Below, piece by piece: positions 31,425-39,328 of a stretch of 40,991 nt of DNA. The DNA lies in contig NZ_JAAAXQ010000018.1 in assembly GCF_009916105.1 (NCBI RefSeq), positions 1-40,991 of the forward strand, read 5' to 3'. Under the pieces are notes generated by a model. The model worked only from the letters and a program-made list of their open reading frames with translations, was not told the origin of the DNA and did not search any database. Origin of the DNA: Streptomyces sp. GC420 (lineage in GTDB: Bacteria; Actinomycetota; Actinomycetes; Streptomycetales; Streptomycetaceae). Positions within the stretch are counted from its first letter, which is position 1. The number at the start of each line of letters is the position of its first letter. Position numbers and translations under genes: made by a program.

Positions 31425-31913
31425 CCGGTTCAGGTAGGTCGCCGTCAGCGGATTCATGGTCTCGCCGTGCGCGTCGAGCGCCGCCCACGTGGAGCGCTCG
31501 GCGCGCCGTACGACGGTGCATGCCTGGTGCAGCAGGGCGGCGCCCGGGGTGCCGCCCGGAAGGATGAAGCTGCGCAGCGCCTCGAGGTCCGCCAGGAAGC
31601 GGTCGCAGTCCGCCTCCAGCTTGTCGATGTACGTCTGCTCGACGCGCAGCGGCGGGTACTTCGGGTTCTCGACCACCGGCGTCGACAGGTCGGCGCCGAC
31701 GTCGAAGAGATCGTTCTGGACGCGGACGAGGACCTTGACGACCTCCTCGGGAAGGCTGCCCAGGGCGATGGCGGTGCCGATGACGGCGTTCGCCTCGTTG
31801 GCGTCGGCGTAGGCGGCGATCCGCAGATCGGTCTTGGAGGTCCGGCTCATGTCGCCGAGGGACGTGGTGCCCTTGTCGCCGGTCCTTGTGTAGATGCGCG
31901 TCAGATTGACCAT
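31341..31913 (-). CDS. PduO-type ATP:cob(I)alamin adenosyltransferase
   Basis: Transfers the adenosyl group of ATP to cob(I)alamin to make coenzyme B12. The 190-residue helical-bundle protein has the N-terminal ATP motif YTRTGDKGTTSLGD, the SRTSKTDLR segment, VVRRAER and NRLSDLLFILAR, all typical of PduO/EutT-like enzymes and unlike CobA. The start at 31913 (minus strand) lacks a good ribosome site, but TAGGCT lies six bases before the ATG, as in leaderless mRNAs. Its 3' end overlaps the convergent membrane-protein gene by 84 bases. Adenosylcobalamin would serve mutases and ribonucleotide reductase encoded elsewhere. Confidence 0.93.
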   Translation of the reverse strand: MVNLTRIYTRTGDKGTTSLGDMSRTSKTDLRIAAYADANEANAVIGTAIALGSLPEEVVKVLVRVQNDLFDVGADLSTPVVENPKYPPLRVEQTYIDKLEADCDRFLADLEALRSFILPGGTPGAALLHQACTVVRRAERSTWAALDAHGETMNPLTATYLNRLSDLLFILARTANKEIGDVLWVPGGER

Positions 31914-31919
31914 GCGATC

Positions 31920-31925
31920 AGCCTA
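31920..31925 (-). promoter_or_regulatory. Possible -10 box for leaderless transcription of the adenosyltransferase gene
   Basis: On the minus strand TAGGCT is followed by six bases and the ATG, so transcription would begin at or near the A of the start codon. No clear -35 is visible. Confidence 0.35.
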
Positions 31926-32196
31926 TTCCCGGCCGGGCTCCCGCCCGCCGGAAGAGCCGTGTGCCGACCGTCACGGCGAGGGCCGGGGTGGGGCACTCCG
32001 GCCGACAGCCCGGCCGACAGCCCGGCCGGCGCCCCGGTCGGCACACCGGCCGGGGTGCCCCGCGAAGCCCGGGTGCCACTCGGCGAGATGGAGGACCGGC
32101 TGAGCGAGAAGGTGCTCAACTGCGCCGTCAGGACCGCCGGGTGAGCGCCCCCGGTGTGATGTCCGTCAGATGAGACGTGACGCGCGTTACTTACCG
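31926..32196. other. Gene-poor spacer with 12-bp tandem repeat and possible gene remnant
   Basis: CCGGCCGACAGC is repeated twice with a third partial copy at 31998-32029. It is flanked by GGGGCAC and GTGCCCC, which could close a large hairpin. The plus-strand frame ending at 32144 (ending EDRLSEKVLNCAVRTAG) has coding-like codon ends over its last 30 codons but no acceptable start. It may be the remnant of a lost gene. Confidence 0.35.
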
Positions 32197-32225
32197 GTCA
32201 CACCGGCCCTCACGGACGCTAATCT
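32197..32225 (+). promoter_or_regulatory. Candidate promoter of the 3-hydroxybutyryl-CoA dehydrogenase gene
   Basis: GTCACA (32197-32202) and TAATCT (32220-32225) are 17 bases apart, a fair vegetative match, about 140 bases before the gene. Confidence 0.4.
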
Positions 32226-32364
32226 CCGCCGGAGAGGTCCACGGGTGCCGCGTCCTCCCGGGGGATGTCCCCGGACCCACGGCGGCAGGAGCGAGACGTG
32301 CGGGTACGGCCCGCCCGGTCTCGCGCGACCGGAGCCGGCCGGACAGAAACGAAGGGGAAGCGAC

Positions 32365-33216
32365 GTGGCAGGGAAGCTCGCCGTCATCGGGGCAGGCCTC
32401 ATGGGGTCAGGCATCGCGCAGGTGTCCGCGCAGGCGGGCTGGGACGTGGTGCTCCGCGATGTCACCGATGCCGCCCTCGCCCGTGGCACCGACGGCATCA
32501 AGGCCTCGTACGACAGGTTCGTCTCGAAGGGGAAGCTGCCGGCCGCCGACGCCGAAGCGGCCCTGGCCCGGATCACCACCACCACCGACCTCGACGCGGC
32601 CGCGGACGCGGACATCGTGGTCGAGGCCGTCTTCGAGAAGCTCGAGGTCAAGCACGAGATCTTCCGGACGCTCGACGGACTGGTGAGGCCGGAGACGGTT
32701 CTCGCCTCGAACACCTCCGCCATCCCGATCACCAAGATCGCGGCGGCGACCGGGCGGCCCGACCGGGTCGTCGGCGTCCACTTCTTCTCACCCGTCCCGA
32801 TGATGCGGCTCTGCGAACTCGTGCGCGGATACAAGACCAGCGACGAAACCCTCGCCGCCGCACGCGAGTTCGCCGAGTCCGTCGGCAAGACCTGCATTGT
32901 CGTCAACCGCGACGTGGCGGGCTTCGTCACCACCCGGCTCATCTCCGCGCTCGTCGTCGAGGCCACCAAGCTGTACGAGTCGGGCGTGGCCACCGCCGAG
33001 GACATCGACCTGGCCTGCCAACTGGGCTTCGGCCACGCCATGGGGCCGCTCGCCACCGCCGACCTCACCGGGGTCGACATCCTGCTGCATGCCACCGGCA
33101 ACATCTACACCGAGTCACAGGACGAGAAGTTCGCGCCGCCCGAGCTCATGCGGCGCATGGTCGACGCGGGCGACATCGGCCGCAAGAGCGGCCAGGGCTT
33201 CTACAAGCACGACTGA
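32365..33216 (+). CDS. 3-hydroxybutyryl-CoA dehydrogenase
   Basis: NAD(P)-dependent oxidoreductase interconverting acetoacetyl-CoA and 3-hydroxybutyryl-CoA, used in butyrate-type metabolism, polyhydroxybutyrate turnover or the ethylmalonyl-CoA pathway. The GTG at 32365 follows GAAGGGGA and gives the compact family start. The 283-residue product has the dinucleotide motif VIGAGLMGSGIAQ (7-19), SNTSAIPI, catalytic His139 in VGVHFFSPVPMM, and a C-terminal helical domain with GFVTTRLI and DIGRKSGQGFYKHD. It stands alone, without thiolase or crotonase genes nearby. Confidence 0.94.
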   Translation: MAGKLAVIGAGLMGSGIAQVSAQAGWDVVLRDVTDAALARGTDGIKASYDRFVSKGKLPAADAEAALARITTTTDLDAAADADIVVEAVFEKLEVKHEIFRTLDGLVRPETVLASNTSAIPITKIAAATGRPDRVVGVHFFSPVPMMRLCELVRGYKTSDETLAAAREFAESVGKTCIVVNRDVAGFVTTRLISALVVEATKLYESGVATAEDIDLACQLGFGHAMGPLATADLTGVDILLHATGNIYTESQDEKFAPPELMRRMVDAGDIGRKSGQGFYKHD

Positions 33217-33234
33217 CCCGCGCGCCAGTCCAAC

Positions 33235-33250
33235 TCACCCCTGCGGGTGA
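33235..33250 (+). terminator. Short hairpin after the dehydrogenase gene
   Basis: TCACCC-CTGC-GGGTGA is followed by ATTTGG, 18 bases after the stop. It is short but has a T-rich edge. Confidence 0.45.
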
Positions 33251-33276
33251 ATTTGGTATCGGTTCGCTCACAGACG

Positions 33277-33308
33277 GCAACTCCGCTACCGGTGCGGCCG
33301 TCAGTTGC
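33277..33308 (+). promoter_or_regulatory. Hairpin upstream of the STAS gene
   Basis: GCAACT and AGTTGC (33277-33282, 33303-33308) enclose an inner CCGC/GCGG stem around TACCGGT. It lies 60 bases before the STAS start and may be a leader hairpin or operator. Confidence 0.35.
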
Positions 33309-33367
33309 AGTGAGACATTCACGACGTACGAACGAACGCACCCGCAAACGAATCCCGGGGAGCACAT

Positions 33368-33691
33368 ATGCATATCAGGGGCGACGACGCCCAGCTCGTC
33401 GTCGGGGGCCGCCTCGACGTACGCAGCGCGGCGGACGCCCGCACCGTCCTGCACTCCGCACTCGACGAGGGCGACGGTGACCTCGTACTCGATCTCAGCG
33501 AGCTGGACTCCTGGGACGCGACCGGGCTGGGCGTCATCATGGGCGCCCACCGGAAGGCCGGCCGTGCGGGCCGCCGGCTGGTGCTGCGCGGGGTTCCGCC
33601 GCAGATGCAGCGGCTGCTGGTGGCCACCAGGCTGCACCGCATCCTCGCCATCGAGGGCGGTATCGCGGCCGAGTGCCTGCCGCGTCTCTGA
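33368..33691 (+). CDS. STAS-domain protein (anti-sigma factor antagonist-like)
   Basis: The 107-residue product is a lone STAS domain, like SpoIIAA/RsbV proteins that bind anti-sigma kinases in partner switching. Typical features are GGRLDVRSAADARTVL at the start and LDLSELDSWDATGLGVIMGA in the middle. The usual phospho-acceptor serine after the conserved Asp (D-S-[ST]-G) is Ala51, followed by Thr52. Control by phosphorylation would need Thr52 or be absent. CGGGGAGCA precedes the ATG. The membrane ATPase gene downstream starts 236 bases later behind its own promoter. No anti-sigma kinase gene is adjacent. Confidence 0.88.
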   Translation: MHIRGDDAQLVVGGRLDVRSAADARTVLHSALDEGDGDLVLDLSELDSWDATGLGVIMGAHRKAGRAGRRLVLRGVPPQMQRLLVATRLHRILAIEGGIAAECLPRL

Positions 33692-33797
33692 CCCGACCGC
33701 ACCGCGGGACAAGCGGCACGACCCCGTACACCTCGGCACGTCCGCCCGCAATCCTCACGAGACTGTGACGCTTTGGTCCGCGCGCCCCTGAGCGGCT

Positions 33798-33826
33798 TTC
33801 ATAGATACTGTGCGAAGGTCTAGGGT
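33798..33826 (+). promoter_or_regulatory. Promoter of the membrane ATPase gene
   Basis: TTCATA (33798-33803) and TAGGGT (33821-33826) are 17 bases apart, a good vegetative-type promoter, with an expected start near 33833. Confidence 0.5.
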
Positions 33827-33927
33827 TCGGTCGCCTGCCGAAAAACCCTGTGGCGGGCACCGGACCAGAAGCGTGTGCGAAGGCCGGGGAGAGGCAGCAG
33901 CACGCGACGCATCTGGGGGGCTTGACC

Positions 33928-36468
33928 ATGGACCCGAAGAACCGGGGACCCGAAGACTTCAGCCACAACGACGACAGTGCCGCGCACGGCAGCCGTGCGC
34001 GCGACAGCGGCACACACGGCGGCGATCCGCGCGACAGTCGCCGCGACAGCCGTCCGCACGACAGCGGTCCGCAGCGGCCGCCGCGCGACGTCATCACCGC
34101 CGACTTCGGGCACGGTTCACCGGCGCTCGCCCGGACCGTGCAGCTCGTGTCGGACGATCTGCTGCTGACGGTCAACCCCGTCGACGGCAGCGAGGTCGAG
34201 ACCTGCCCGCCGGCCGAGCTGCCCGGCAGGCCCGAGAGGAACACGCCCGAGGAACGCGCGGAGCTGCTGCGCGCCGCGAAACCGCCGGTACCCCCGGGCC
34301 CGCCGCTGCCCGCGTTCCCGCTGCTGGAGCGGCAGGAGGAGCGTGAGCGGCTGGTCCGCCTCCTCGCCCGCGGCCGCTCCGTGCGGCTCGTCGGACCGGG
34401 CGGCTCCGGACGCACCGCGCTGCTCGACGCCGTCGCCGAGGACTGCGCCGACCTCGCGCCCGACGGGCTGATACGCCTGTCCGGCTACCGGCGCGGCCCG
34501 CTCGACCTGCTCCACGAGCTGTGCGCCACCGTATACGCCATGCCGCTGTACCGGCCCGGCAAGGAGACCCTCCTCGAACTCGTCCGCGGCATCGGCGCCG
34601 TCGTCGTCCTCGACGACCTGGAGTTCGGCGGAGCCCAGCTCGGCGAACTCCTCGACGCCACACCCGAGTGCGCCTTCCTCCTCTCCGCTCTGCCCGACGT
34701 GCCCGCGCCCTCCGCCGACTCCCACGTCGAGGACGTCTTCCTCGGCGCCCTCGGCCGCAGCACCTGCCTCGACCTGCTGGAGCGGGCCGCGAACCGGGAG
34801 CTCAGCGAGGACGAGGTCAACTGGGCCGGGGACCTGTGGTTCGAGTCCGAGGGCCTGCCGCTGCGCTTCGTCCAGGCCGGTGCGCTGCTGCGGCAGCGCG
34901 ACGACCTGCGCTCCGAGCCGCCCACGGTCTTCACCGAGGGCCGGGACGTGCCGCTGCCCACCCTCGCCGAGGGCGCTGCCCCGGCCGCCCTGCTCGCCTC
35001 CCGGCTCAGTGAGTCCGCCCGCGAGACCCTGCGCCTCGCGCTCGCCCTGGACGGCGAGCTCCCGCACCCCTCGCACCTGCCCGCGCTCGTCGGCGACACC
35101 CACGCCGACGCCGCCCTCGCCGAACTCGTCGGCTGCGGCCTGGTCAGCCCGGCCGGCTCGCACTTCCGGCTCGCGTCCGGGGTGCCGGCCCAGTTGGAGG
35201 CCGCCGGATTCGGCGACGGCGCGGCCGAGTGCGCGCACACCGCCGGACAGCACTATGCCTGGTGGGCCGGCCACGCCTCGGTCACACCCGAACGGGCCGC
35301 CGCCGAGTGCGACGCCGTGCTCGCCGCGCTGGGCGCCCTGGTGCCGGGCGTGGCCGACGGCCACGCCGCCACCGCCGTACAGCTCGCCCGTGCCGCCGCA
35401 CCCGCCTTCGCGGCGGGCATGCACTGGAGCGCCTGGGAACGCGCGCTGCGGCACGGACAGGAGGCCGCCCGCATCTCCGGGGAGGTCGCCGACGAGGCGT
35501 ACTTCCACCACGAGCTCGGCGTACTGGCCCTGTGCACCGGCAACACCGACCGCGCCCGTGTCGAACTCGAGGCCTCCATCGGGCTGCGCGGCGCCCTGGC
35601 CGACAAGCGCGGCACGGTCGCCGGACGGCGCGCGCTCGCCCTCGTCGCGGACCGCTCCGGCGGCGGGCTCGTGCCGCTGCCCGCCGTCCGCACGGCGGCC
35701 GAGGAGGTGCCGGACGCGCGGTACGAGGAGTCGGCCTCGCCGCCCAGTGGCATCCCCGCCGTCACGGCCGTCGCCGCCCTGCCGCCGGGGCGGCCCGTGG
35801 ACGACGAGACGGTCACCGTGGTCGCAGGTCACCCGGCCGGCCGGTTCGCCGGCGCCAGGCACACCCTGCTGAGCGGCGCCCGGCGCAACGTGGCCGCCGC
35901 GGGCGCGGGCGCGATGCTCATCGCCCTCCTCGGCACCGTCGTCACCCTCGGTGCCACCTCCGACGGCGAGGACACGCCGTCCGACCGCGTCACGACCCGG
36001 CAGTCCGCCAACCCGGGCGAGGACGGCGGCGGCCTGCCCGCCGACGGGGCGGAGAGCGACGTGGACTCCACGCAGCGCCCCGGCGGGGCCGGAGCATCCA
36101 CCGTGGAACCGGGCGCGTCCGGCACCGTGTCCCCGAGCGGCGACGGCGCTTCGGAGTCCGGCGAGCCGACGGGCAGCTCCGAGCCCGGCGACGGCGAGAC
36201 GACGGGCGGGCCCTCGGACAGGCCCAGCCCGACCCGGACGACGCCCAGGCCCTCTGCCTCGTCCTCGTCCTCCAAGCCGCCCACCTCCGAGCCGCCGACC
36301 TCCGAGCCGCCCACCGAGTCGCCGACGTCCGAGCCGTCCACGGGGGAGCCGAGCCCGCCGGGGTCCGCCTCGGCGAGCGGACCGGAGTCCAGCGCGTCGG
36401 TCTCGTCAGGTGCCCCGGAGTCGTCCCCGGAGTCGGGCACGTCCTCGGCCTCCGGCACGGTGATCTGA
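33928..36468 (+). CDS. Membrane-anchored P-loop ATPase (STAND-like) with extracytoplasmic low-complexity tail
   Basis: The ATG at 33928 follows TGGGGGG; a TTG six bases earlier is possible. The 846-residue product has a disordered basic N-terminus (1-60), a P-loop domain with Walker A GPGGSGRT (156-163) and Walker B VVVLDD (225-230), then about 400 residues of helical, Ala/Leu-rich sequence resembling winged-helix and TPR-like parts of AAA/STAND proteins (HELGVLALCTGNTDRARVEL). One membrane helix (about 654-677) follows, then a 170-residue Ser/Pro/Glu/Thr/Gly tail with PPTSEPPTSEPP repeats, probably outside the cell. This would be a type II-in orientation with a cytoplasmic ATPase. Function is not known; signalling is plausible. 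It is annotated as ATP/GTP-binding in Streptomyces. Confidence 0.8.
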   Translation: MDPKNRGPEDFSHNDDSAAHGSRARDSGTHGGDPRDSRRDSRPHDSGPQRPPRDVITADFGHGSPALARTVQLVSDDLLLTVNPVDGSEVETCPPAELPGRPERNTPEERAELLRAAKPPVPPGPPLPAFPLLERQEERERLVRLLARGRSVRLVGPGGSGRTALLDAVAEDCADLAPDGLIRLSGYRRGPLDLLHELCATVYAMPLYRPGKETLLELVRGIGAVVVLDDLEFGGAQLGELLDATPECAFLLSALPDVPAPSADSHVEDVFLGALGRSTCLDLLERAANRELSEDEVNWAGDLWFESEGLPLRFVQAGALLRQRDDLRSEPPTVFTEGRDVPLPTLAEGAAPAALLASRLSESARETLRLALALDGELPHPSHLPALVGDTHADAALAELVGCGLVSPAGSHFRLASGVPAQLEAAGFGDGAAECAHTAGQHYAWWAGHASVTPERAAAECDAVLAALGALVPGVADGHAATAVQLARAAAPAFAAGMHWSAWERALRHGQEAARISGEVADEAYFHHELGVLALCTGNTDRARVELEASIGLRGALADKRGTVAGRRALALVADRSGGGLVPLPAVRTAAEEVPDARYEESASPPSGIPAVTAVAALPPGRPVDDETVTVVAGHPAGRFAGARHTLLSGARRNVAAAGAGAMLIALLGTVVTLGATSDGEDTPSDRVTTRQSANPGEDGGGLPADGAESDVDSTQRPGGAGASTVEPGASGTVSPSGDGASESGEPTGSSEPGDGETTGGPSDRPSPTRTTPRPSASSSSSKPPTSEPPTSEPPTESPTSEPSTGEPSPPGSASASGPESSASVSSGAPESSPESGTSSASGTVI

Positions 36469-36479
36469 CCGCACGGCCC

Positions 36480-36537
36480 GCACGGGAGAGGGCTTCGGAT
36501 CCGGACGTCCGCCCGGGTCCGAAGCCCCCTGCCGTGC
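36480..36537. terminator. Bidirectional terminator between the ATPase gene and nucS
   Basis: GGGCTTCGGA (36490-36499) pairs with TCCGAAGCCC (36518-36527), and an outer GCACGG/CCGTGC stem (36480-36485 with 36532-36537) closes the structure. The flanking genes converge on it. Confidence 0.8.
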
Positions 36538-36553
36538 CGGCCTGCCCCGGCCC

Positions 36554-37225
36554 TCAGAAGAGGCGCAGCTTGTCGTCCTCGATGCCGCGCAGGGCGTCGT
36601 AGTCCAGGACGACACACCCGATGCCGCGGTCGGTGGCGAGGACGCGTGCCTGCGGCTTGATCTCCTGGGCCGCGAAGACGCCGCGCACCGGTGCCAGATG
36701 CGGGTCGCGGTTGAGGAGTTCGAGATAGCGGGTGAGCTGCTCGACACCGTCGATCTCGCCGCGGCGCTTGATCTCGACCGCCACCGTCGCGCCGTCCGCG
36801 TCCCGGCACAGGATGTCCACGGGGCCGATGGCGGTGGGGAATTCACGCCGAATCAGCGAGTAGCCCGCGCCGAGGGTCTCTATGCGGTCCGCGAGCAGCT
36901 CCTGGAGGTGTGCCTCGACACCGTCCTTGATGAGGCCGGGGTCCACTCCGAGCTCGTGCGAGGAGTCGTGCAAGACCTCCTCCATGGTGATGATCAGTTT
37001 CTCGCCGGTCTTGTTGATCACCGTCCACACATGGGCCTCGTCCCCGCTGCCCTCCTTCAGGGTGCACGGCGGCGACATCCAGTTGAGCGGTTTGTACGCG
37101 CGGTCGTCCGCGTGGATGGAGACGCTGCCGTCCGCCTTCACCAGGATCAGCCGGGGTGCGGAGGGGAGATGGGCGGTGAGCCGGCCGGCGTAGTCGACCG
37201 AACACCGGGCAATGACGAGACGCAT
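36554..37225 (-). CDS. nucS: Mismatch-specific endonuclease NucS/EndoMS
   Basis: Non-canonical mismatch-repair nuclease of actinobacteria, which lack MutS/MutL; it cuts both strands at G-T, G-G and T-T mismatches. The start at 37225 (minus strand) gives the family N-terminus [14 protein letters not shown]; an upstream in-frame codon adds 20 non-conserved residues. The 223-residue product has the DNA-binding N-terminal domain with Trp49, and the PD-(D/E)XK-type nuclease site [20 protein letters not shown] with Asp137, Glu151 and Lys153. The C-terminal DKLRLF is the beta-clamp-binding tail. It is a stand-alone gene facing the ATPase gene across a shared terminator. Confidence 0.95.
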   Translation of the reverse strand: MRLVIARCSVDYAGRLTAHLPSAPRLILVKADGSVSIHADDRAYKPLNWMSPPCTLKEGSGDEAHVWTVINKTGEKLIITMEEVLHDSSHELGVDPGLIKDGVEAHLQELLADRIETLGAGYSLIRREFPTAIGPVDILCRDADGATVAVEIKRRGEIDGVEQLTRYLELLNRDPHLAPVRGVFAAQEIKPQARVLATDRGIGCVVLDYDALRGIEDDKLRLF

Positions 37226-37564
37226 GGTCGGAAACGCTACTCGACGTCCGCCGTCCCGCGCGATTCGCCCCGGAAGCCGTGACATTCCCGGGCGGTCTCC
37301 CGGCCACCCCGGGGCCCCGTTGAGTCAGCACCGGGCGCAAACGAGCACGGTCGGTCACCTCTGAGTGCACCACTTGCACCCCTCGAGCCACTATTAGGAC
37401 GACCGCGTTCGAGTTTGGCTGGTTGTGTTCTCAATCTCCTGGTGCGGTAAGGGTCACCGGCATAACGTGGATGCAGGAGGTCGCCGCGCGTGCACGGAGC
37501 GTTGCGGTCTCCTTCCCTGCCCGTATGCCCCTGCCCAGGCGGCGGGGGCACGAGAGGAGAACCC
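37226..37564. other. Divergent intergenic region between nucS and the SCO5389-like gene
   Basis: No gene is supported in these 339 bases, which should hold promoters for both flanking genes. Weak plus-strand matches are TTGCAC (37374-37379) with TAGGAC (37395-37400), and TAAGGG at 37448-37453 as a -10. None is convincing. The AT-rich part at 37385-37440 is the likeliest promoter area. Confidence 0.3.
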
Positions 37565-37957
37565 ATGTCGCTCGACGTCTCACCGGCCCTGCTCGAACAG
37601 GCCGAGCGAGGCGAGGTCGACGAAGCCGCATTCGTCGACTGCGTCCGGACCTCCCTGCCCTACGCATGGGAGATGGTCAGCTCTCTGGTGGCCCGACTGA
37701 AGGTGGACGGCGGCGAGTTCGCCGACAACCAGACTCCGCCGCCGGACGAGCAGGCACGCGGTCAGCTGCTGCGTGCGCTTGCGAGTGACGCGATACGCGG
37801 TTCGCTGGAGCGGCACTTCGGAGTGCGACTGGCATTCCAGAACTGCCACCGCGTGGCGGTGTTCCCGCTGGATCCTTCCGTCGACGACCGGCTGGCCAAG
37901 TTCACTTCCATCCGTGGCCAGTTGCTCAATCAGTCGCCGGAACTGCGGGACTGCTGA
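37565..37957 (+). CDS. SCO5389 family protein
   Basis: The ATG at 37565 follows GAGAGGA. The 130-residue product (SLDVSPALLEQAERGEVDEA..., VRTSLPYAWEMVSSLVARLK, HFGVRLAFQNCHRVAVFPLD) matches my memory of the SCO5389 family, found beside nucS across Streptomyces. It is soluble, mostly helical, with no catalytic motif or metal cluster seen. Function is unknown. Two tandem strong hairpins follow. The linkage to nucS is divergent, across 339 bases. Confidence 0.85.
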   Translation: MSLDVSPALLEQAERGEVDEAAFVDCVRTSLPYAWEMVSSLVARLKVDGGEFADNQTPPPDEQARGQLLRALASDAIRGSLERHFGVRLAFQNCHRVAVFPLDPSVDDRLAKFTSIRGQLLNQSPELRDC

Positions 37958-37966
37958 GGTCTTGTC

Positions 37967-38012
37967 GCTGCCGCTCCGCGTGCGGGAGGTGCAACGGTGC
38001 CGGAGCGGCAGC
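37967..38012 (+). terminator. First of two tandem stem-loops after the SCO5389-like gene
   Basis: GCTGCCGCTCCG (37967-37978) pairs perfectly with CGGAGCGGCAGC (38001-38012), a 12-bp stem with a 22-base loop. Confidence 0.65.
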
Positions 38013-38024
38013 AGCACGTCGTGC

Positions 38025-38058
38025 CGGAGGCCGGCCGGCGGAGGCCGGCCGGCCTCCG
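38025..38058. terminator. Second stem-loop, bidirectional
   Basis: A 14-bp perfect stem (38025-38038 with 38045-38058) has a 6-base loop. It lies directly before the stop of the convergent monooxygenase gene and would serve both strands. Confidence 0.8.
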
Positions 38059-38064
38059 CGGATT

Positions 38065-39123
38065 TCAGCCGACCGGCGCCGGAGAGGCGGTGGGCGAGGG
38101 CAGTTGCGGCAGAACCTCCTCGCCGAGGCGGCGAATGTTCTCCTCGGTCGCCGCGAGGTCCCCCGAACCTTCCACGAGCAGCGCGAACCGGCTGATGCCG
38201 GTACGTTCCGCGGTCGCCGCGAGCCTGTCGGCGCACTGCCGCGGCGTCCCCACCGGGTGCAGCCCGCAGAGAAGTTCGGTGTACGCGACGGGATCGCGCA
38301 TCTGACGCGGCCTGTCGTCCACCGTCATATGGGCCCCCAGCCCTTCGCGCAGCCAGCCCGGCATCGCCTTGCTCAGCAACTCGGCCGCGTCCGGCCCGTG
38401 ATCGGCGATCTGCACCACGCCTGCCGAGACATGTCCGGCGGCCCTCACCTCTTCAGGCGAATGCCCGGCCTCCCTCGCCGCCGCCTGCCAGAGCGCGACC
38501 ATCCCGGCCTTCTCCTCGTCCCCGCAGTGCATGCCCAGCAGCATCGGCAGGCCGCGCAGTCCGGCGAGCCGCACGCTCGCGGGCGAGGTGCACGCGACGA
38601 TGACCGGAGGGCCCTCGGGGTGCTCCGGGCTCTCGTCGGGCCGCGGGACGACCGGGACCTCGCGGAAGGCGAACCGTTCCCCCCGCGCCGACACCCGCGG
38701 CTCGCGCAGCCAGCGCAGCAGCAGGTCCAGTGACTCGGGGAAACCGCTCTCGTAGGCCCGCAGGCCGGCGCCGAAGACTTCCAGATCCACCCAGGGACCG
38801 CCCCGGCCGACGCCCAGGGAGAACCGCCCGCCCGAGGTCAGATGCAGCAGCGCCGCCTGTTCCCCGAGCGCCACCGGGTGCGCGGTGGGCAGTACGCTCA
38901 CCGCCGTGCCGACACCGATCCGGCTGGTCCTGCCCAGCAGCAGAGCGGCCATGGTGACCGCCGACGGGCAGACACCGTAGGGCACGAAGTGGTGCTCGGC
39001 GAGCCACACCGAATCCAGGCCCGATTCCTCGGCGATCTCCGCGGCACGCACCGCTCGGTGCAGTGCCTCGCCATGCCCCTGGCCCGGGAACTGTGCGGCC
39101 AGTACAAACGCTCCAACGCGCAT
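38065..39123 (-). CDS. Luciferase-like monooxygenase (LLM class, FMN or F420 dependent)
   Basis: The ATG at 39123 (minus strand) follows AGGAGG, and the family start MRVGAFVLAAQFPGQG begins there. The 352-residue TIM-barrel protein has AAEIAEESGLDSVWLAEHHF, the family's substrate/flavin region, SRIGVGTAVSVLPTAHPVAL, GVGRGGPWVDLEVFG and SPASVRLAGLRGLPMLLGMH. Whether FMN or F420 is used cannot be told from the sequence. Substrate unknown; such enzymes oxidise aldehydes, antibiotics or xenobiotics. A TGGCAT-N13-ATGCCA repeat upstream may bind a regulator. Confidence 0.9.
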   Translation of the reverse strand: MRVGAFVLAAQFPGQGHGEALHRAVRAAEIAEESGLDSVWLAEHHFVPYGVCPSAVTMAALLLGRTSRIGVGTAVSVLPTAHPVALGEQAALLHLTSGGRFSLGVGRGGPWVDLEVFGAGLRAYESGFPESLDLLLRWLREPRVSARGERFAFREVPVVPRPDESPEHPEGPPVIVACTSPASVRLAGLRGLPMLLGMHCGDEEKAGMVALWQAAAREAGHSPEEVRAAGHVSAGVVQIADHGPDAAELLSKAMPGWLREGLGAHMTVDDRPRQMRDPVAYTELLCGLHPVGTPRQCADRLAATAERTGISRFALLVEGSGDLAATEENIRRLGEEVLPQLPSPTASPAPVG

Positions 39124-39164
39124 CGCCTCTTGCCTCCTTGCGGCCGACGCGACTCCCCCCTGTA

Positions 39165-39189
39165 TGGCATTAACGCGTGACACATGCCA
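39165..39189. promoter_or_regulatory. Inverted repeat upstream of the monooxygenase gene
   Basis: TGGCAT (39165-39170) and ATGCCA (39184-39189) are perfect arms 13 bases apart, 42 bases before the minus-strand start. On that strand TTGGCA (39185-39190) could be a -35. The -10 candidate CATACA (39161-39166) is poor. Confidence 0.4.
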
Positions 39190-39328
39190 AAGACACGGCT
39201 GTCCGGGGAGATATTGCGATTGTCCGCGAAATGGCCGCCCAGGGGTGGAAAACCCAGGAAGGCCACCCGGACCGGCCGCTGCCCGTAACCTTGTTGTGCA
39301 CTGTCCGGTCTCCCCAACGAGGTATCCC

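Noticed and set aside
31914..31930. GGGAAT on the minus strand as a SigR promoter for the adenosyltransferase gene
   Set aside because: The required GTT at 18-19 bases is missing and would lie inside the coding sequence.
31467..32144. 225-codon plus-strand frame over the adenosyltransferase gene
   Set aside because: Most of it is antisense to a certain gene. Only the last 30 codons look coding, so it is noted as a possible remnant instead.
34117..35862. Minus-strand 581-codon frame opposite the membrane ATPase
   Set aside because: Shadow frame; the plus strand has Walker motifs, a membrane helix, a promoter and a ribosome site.
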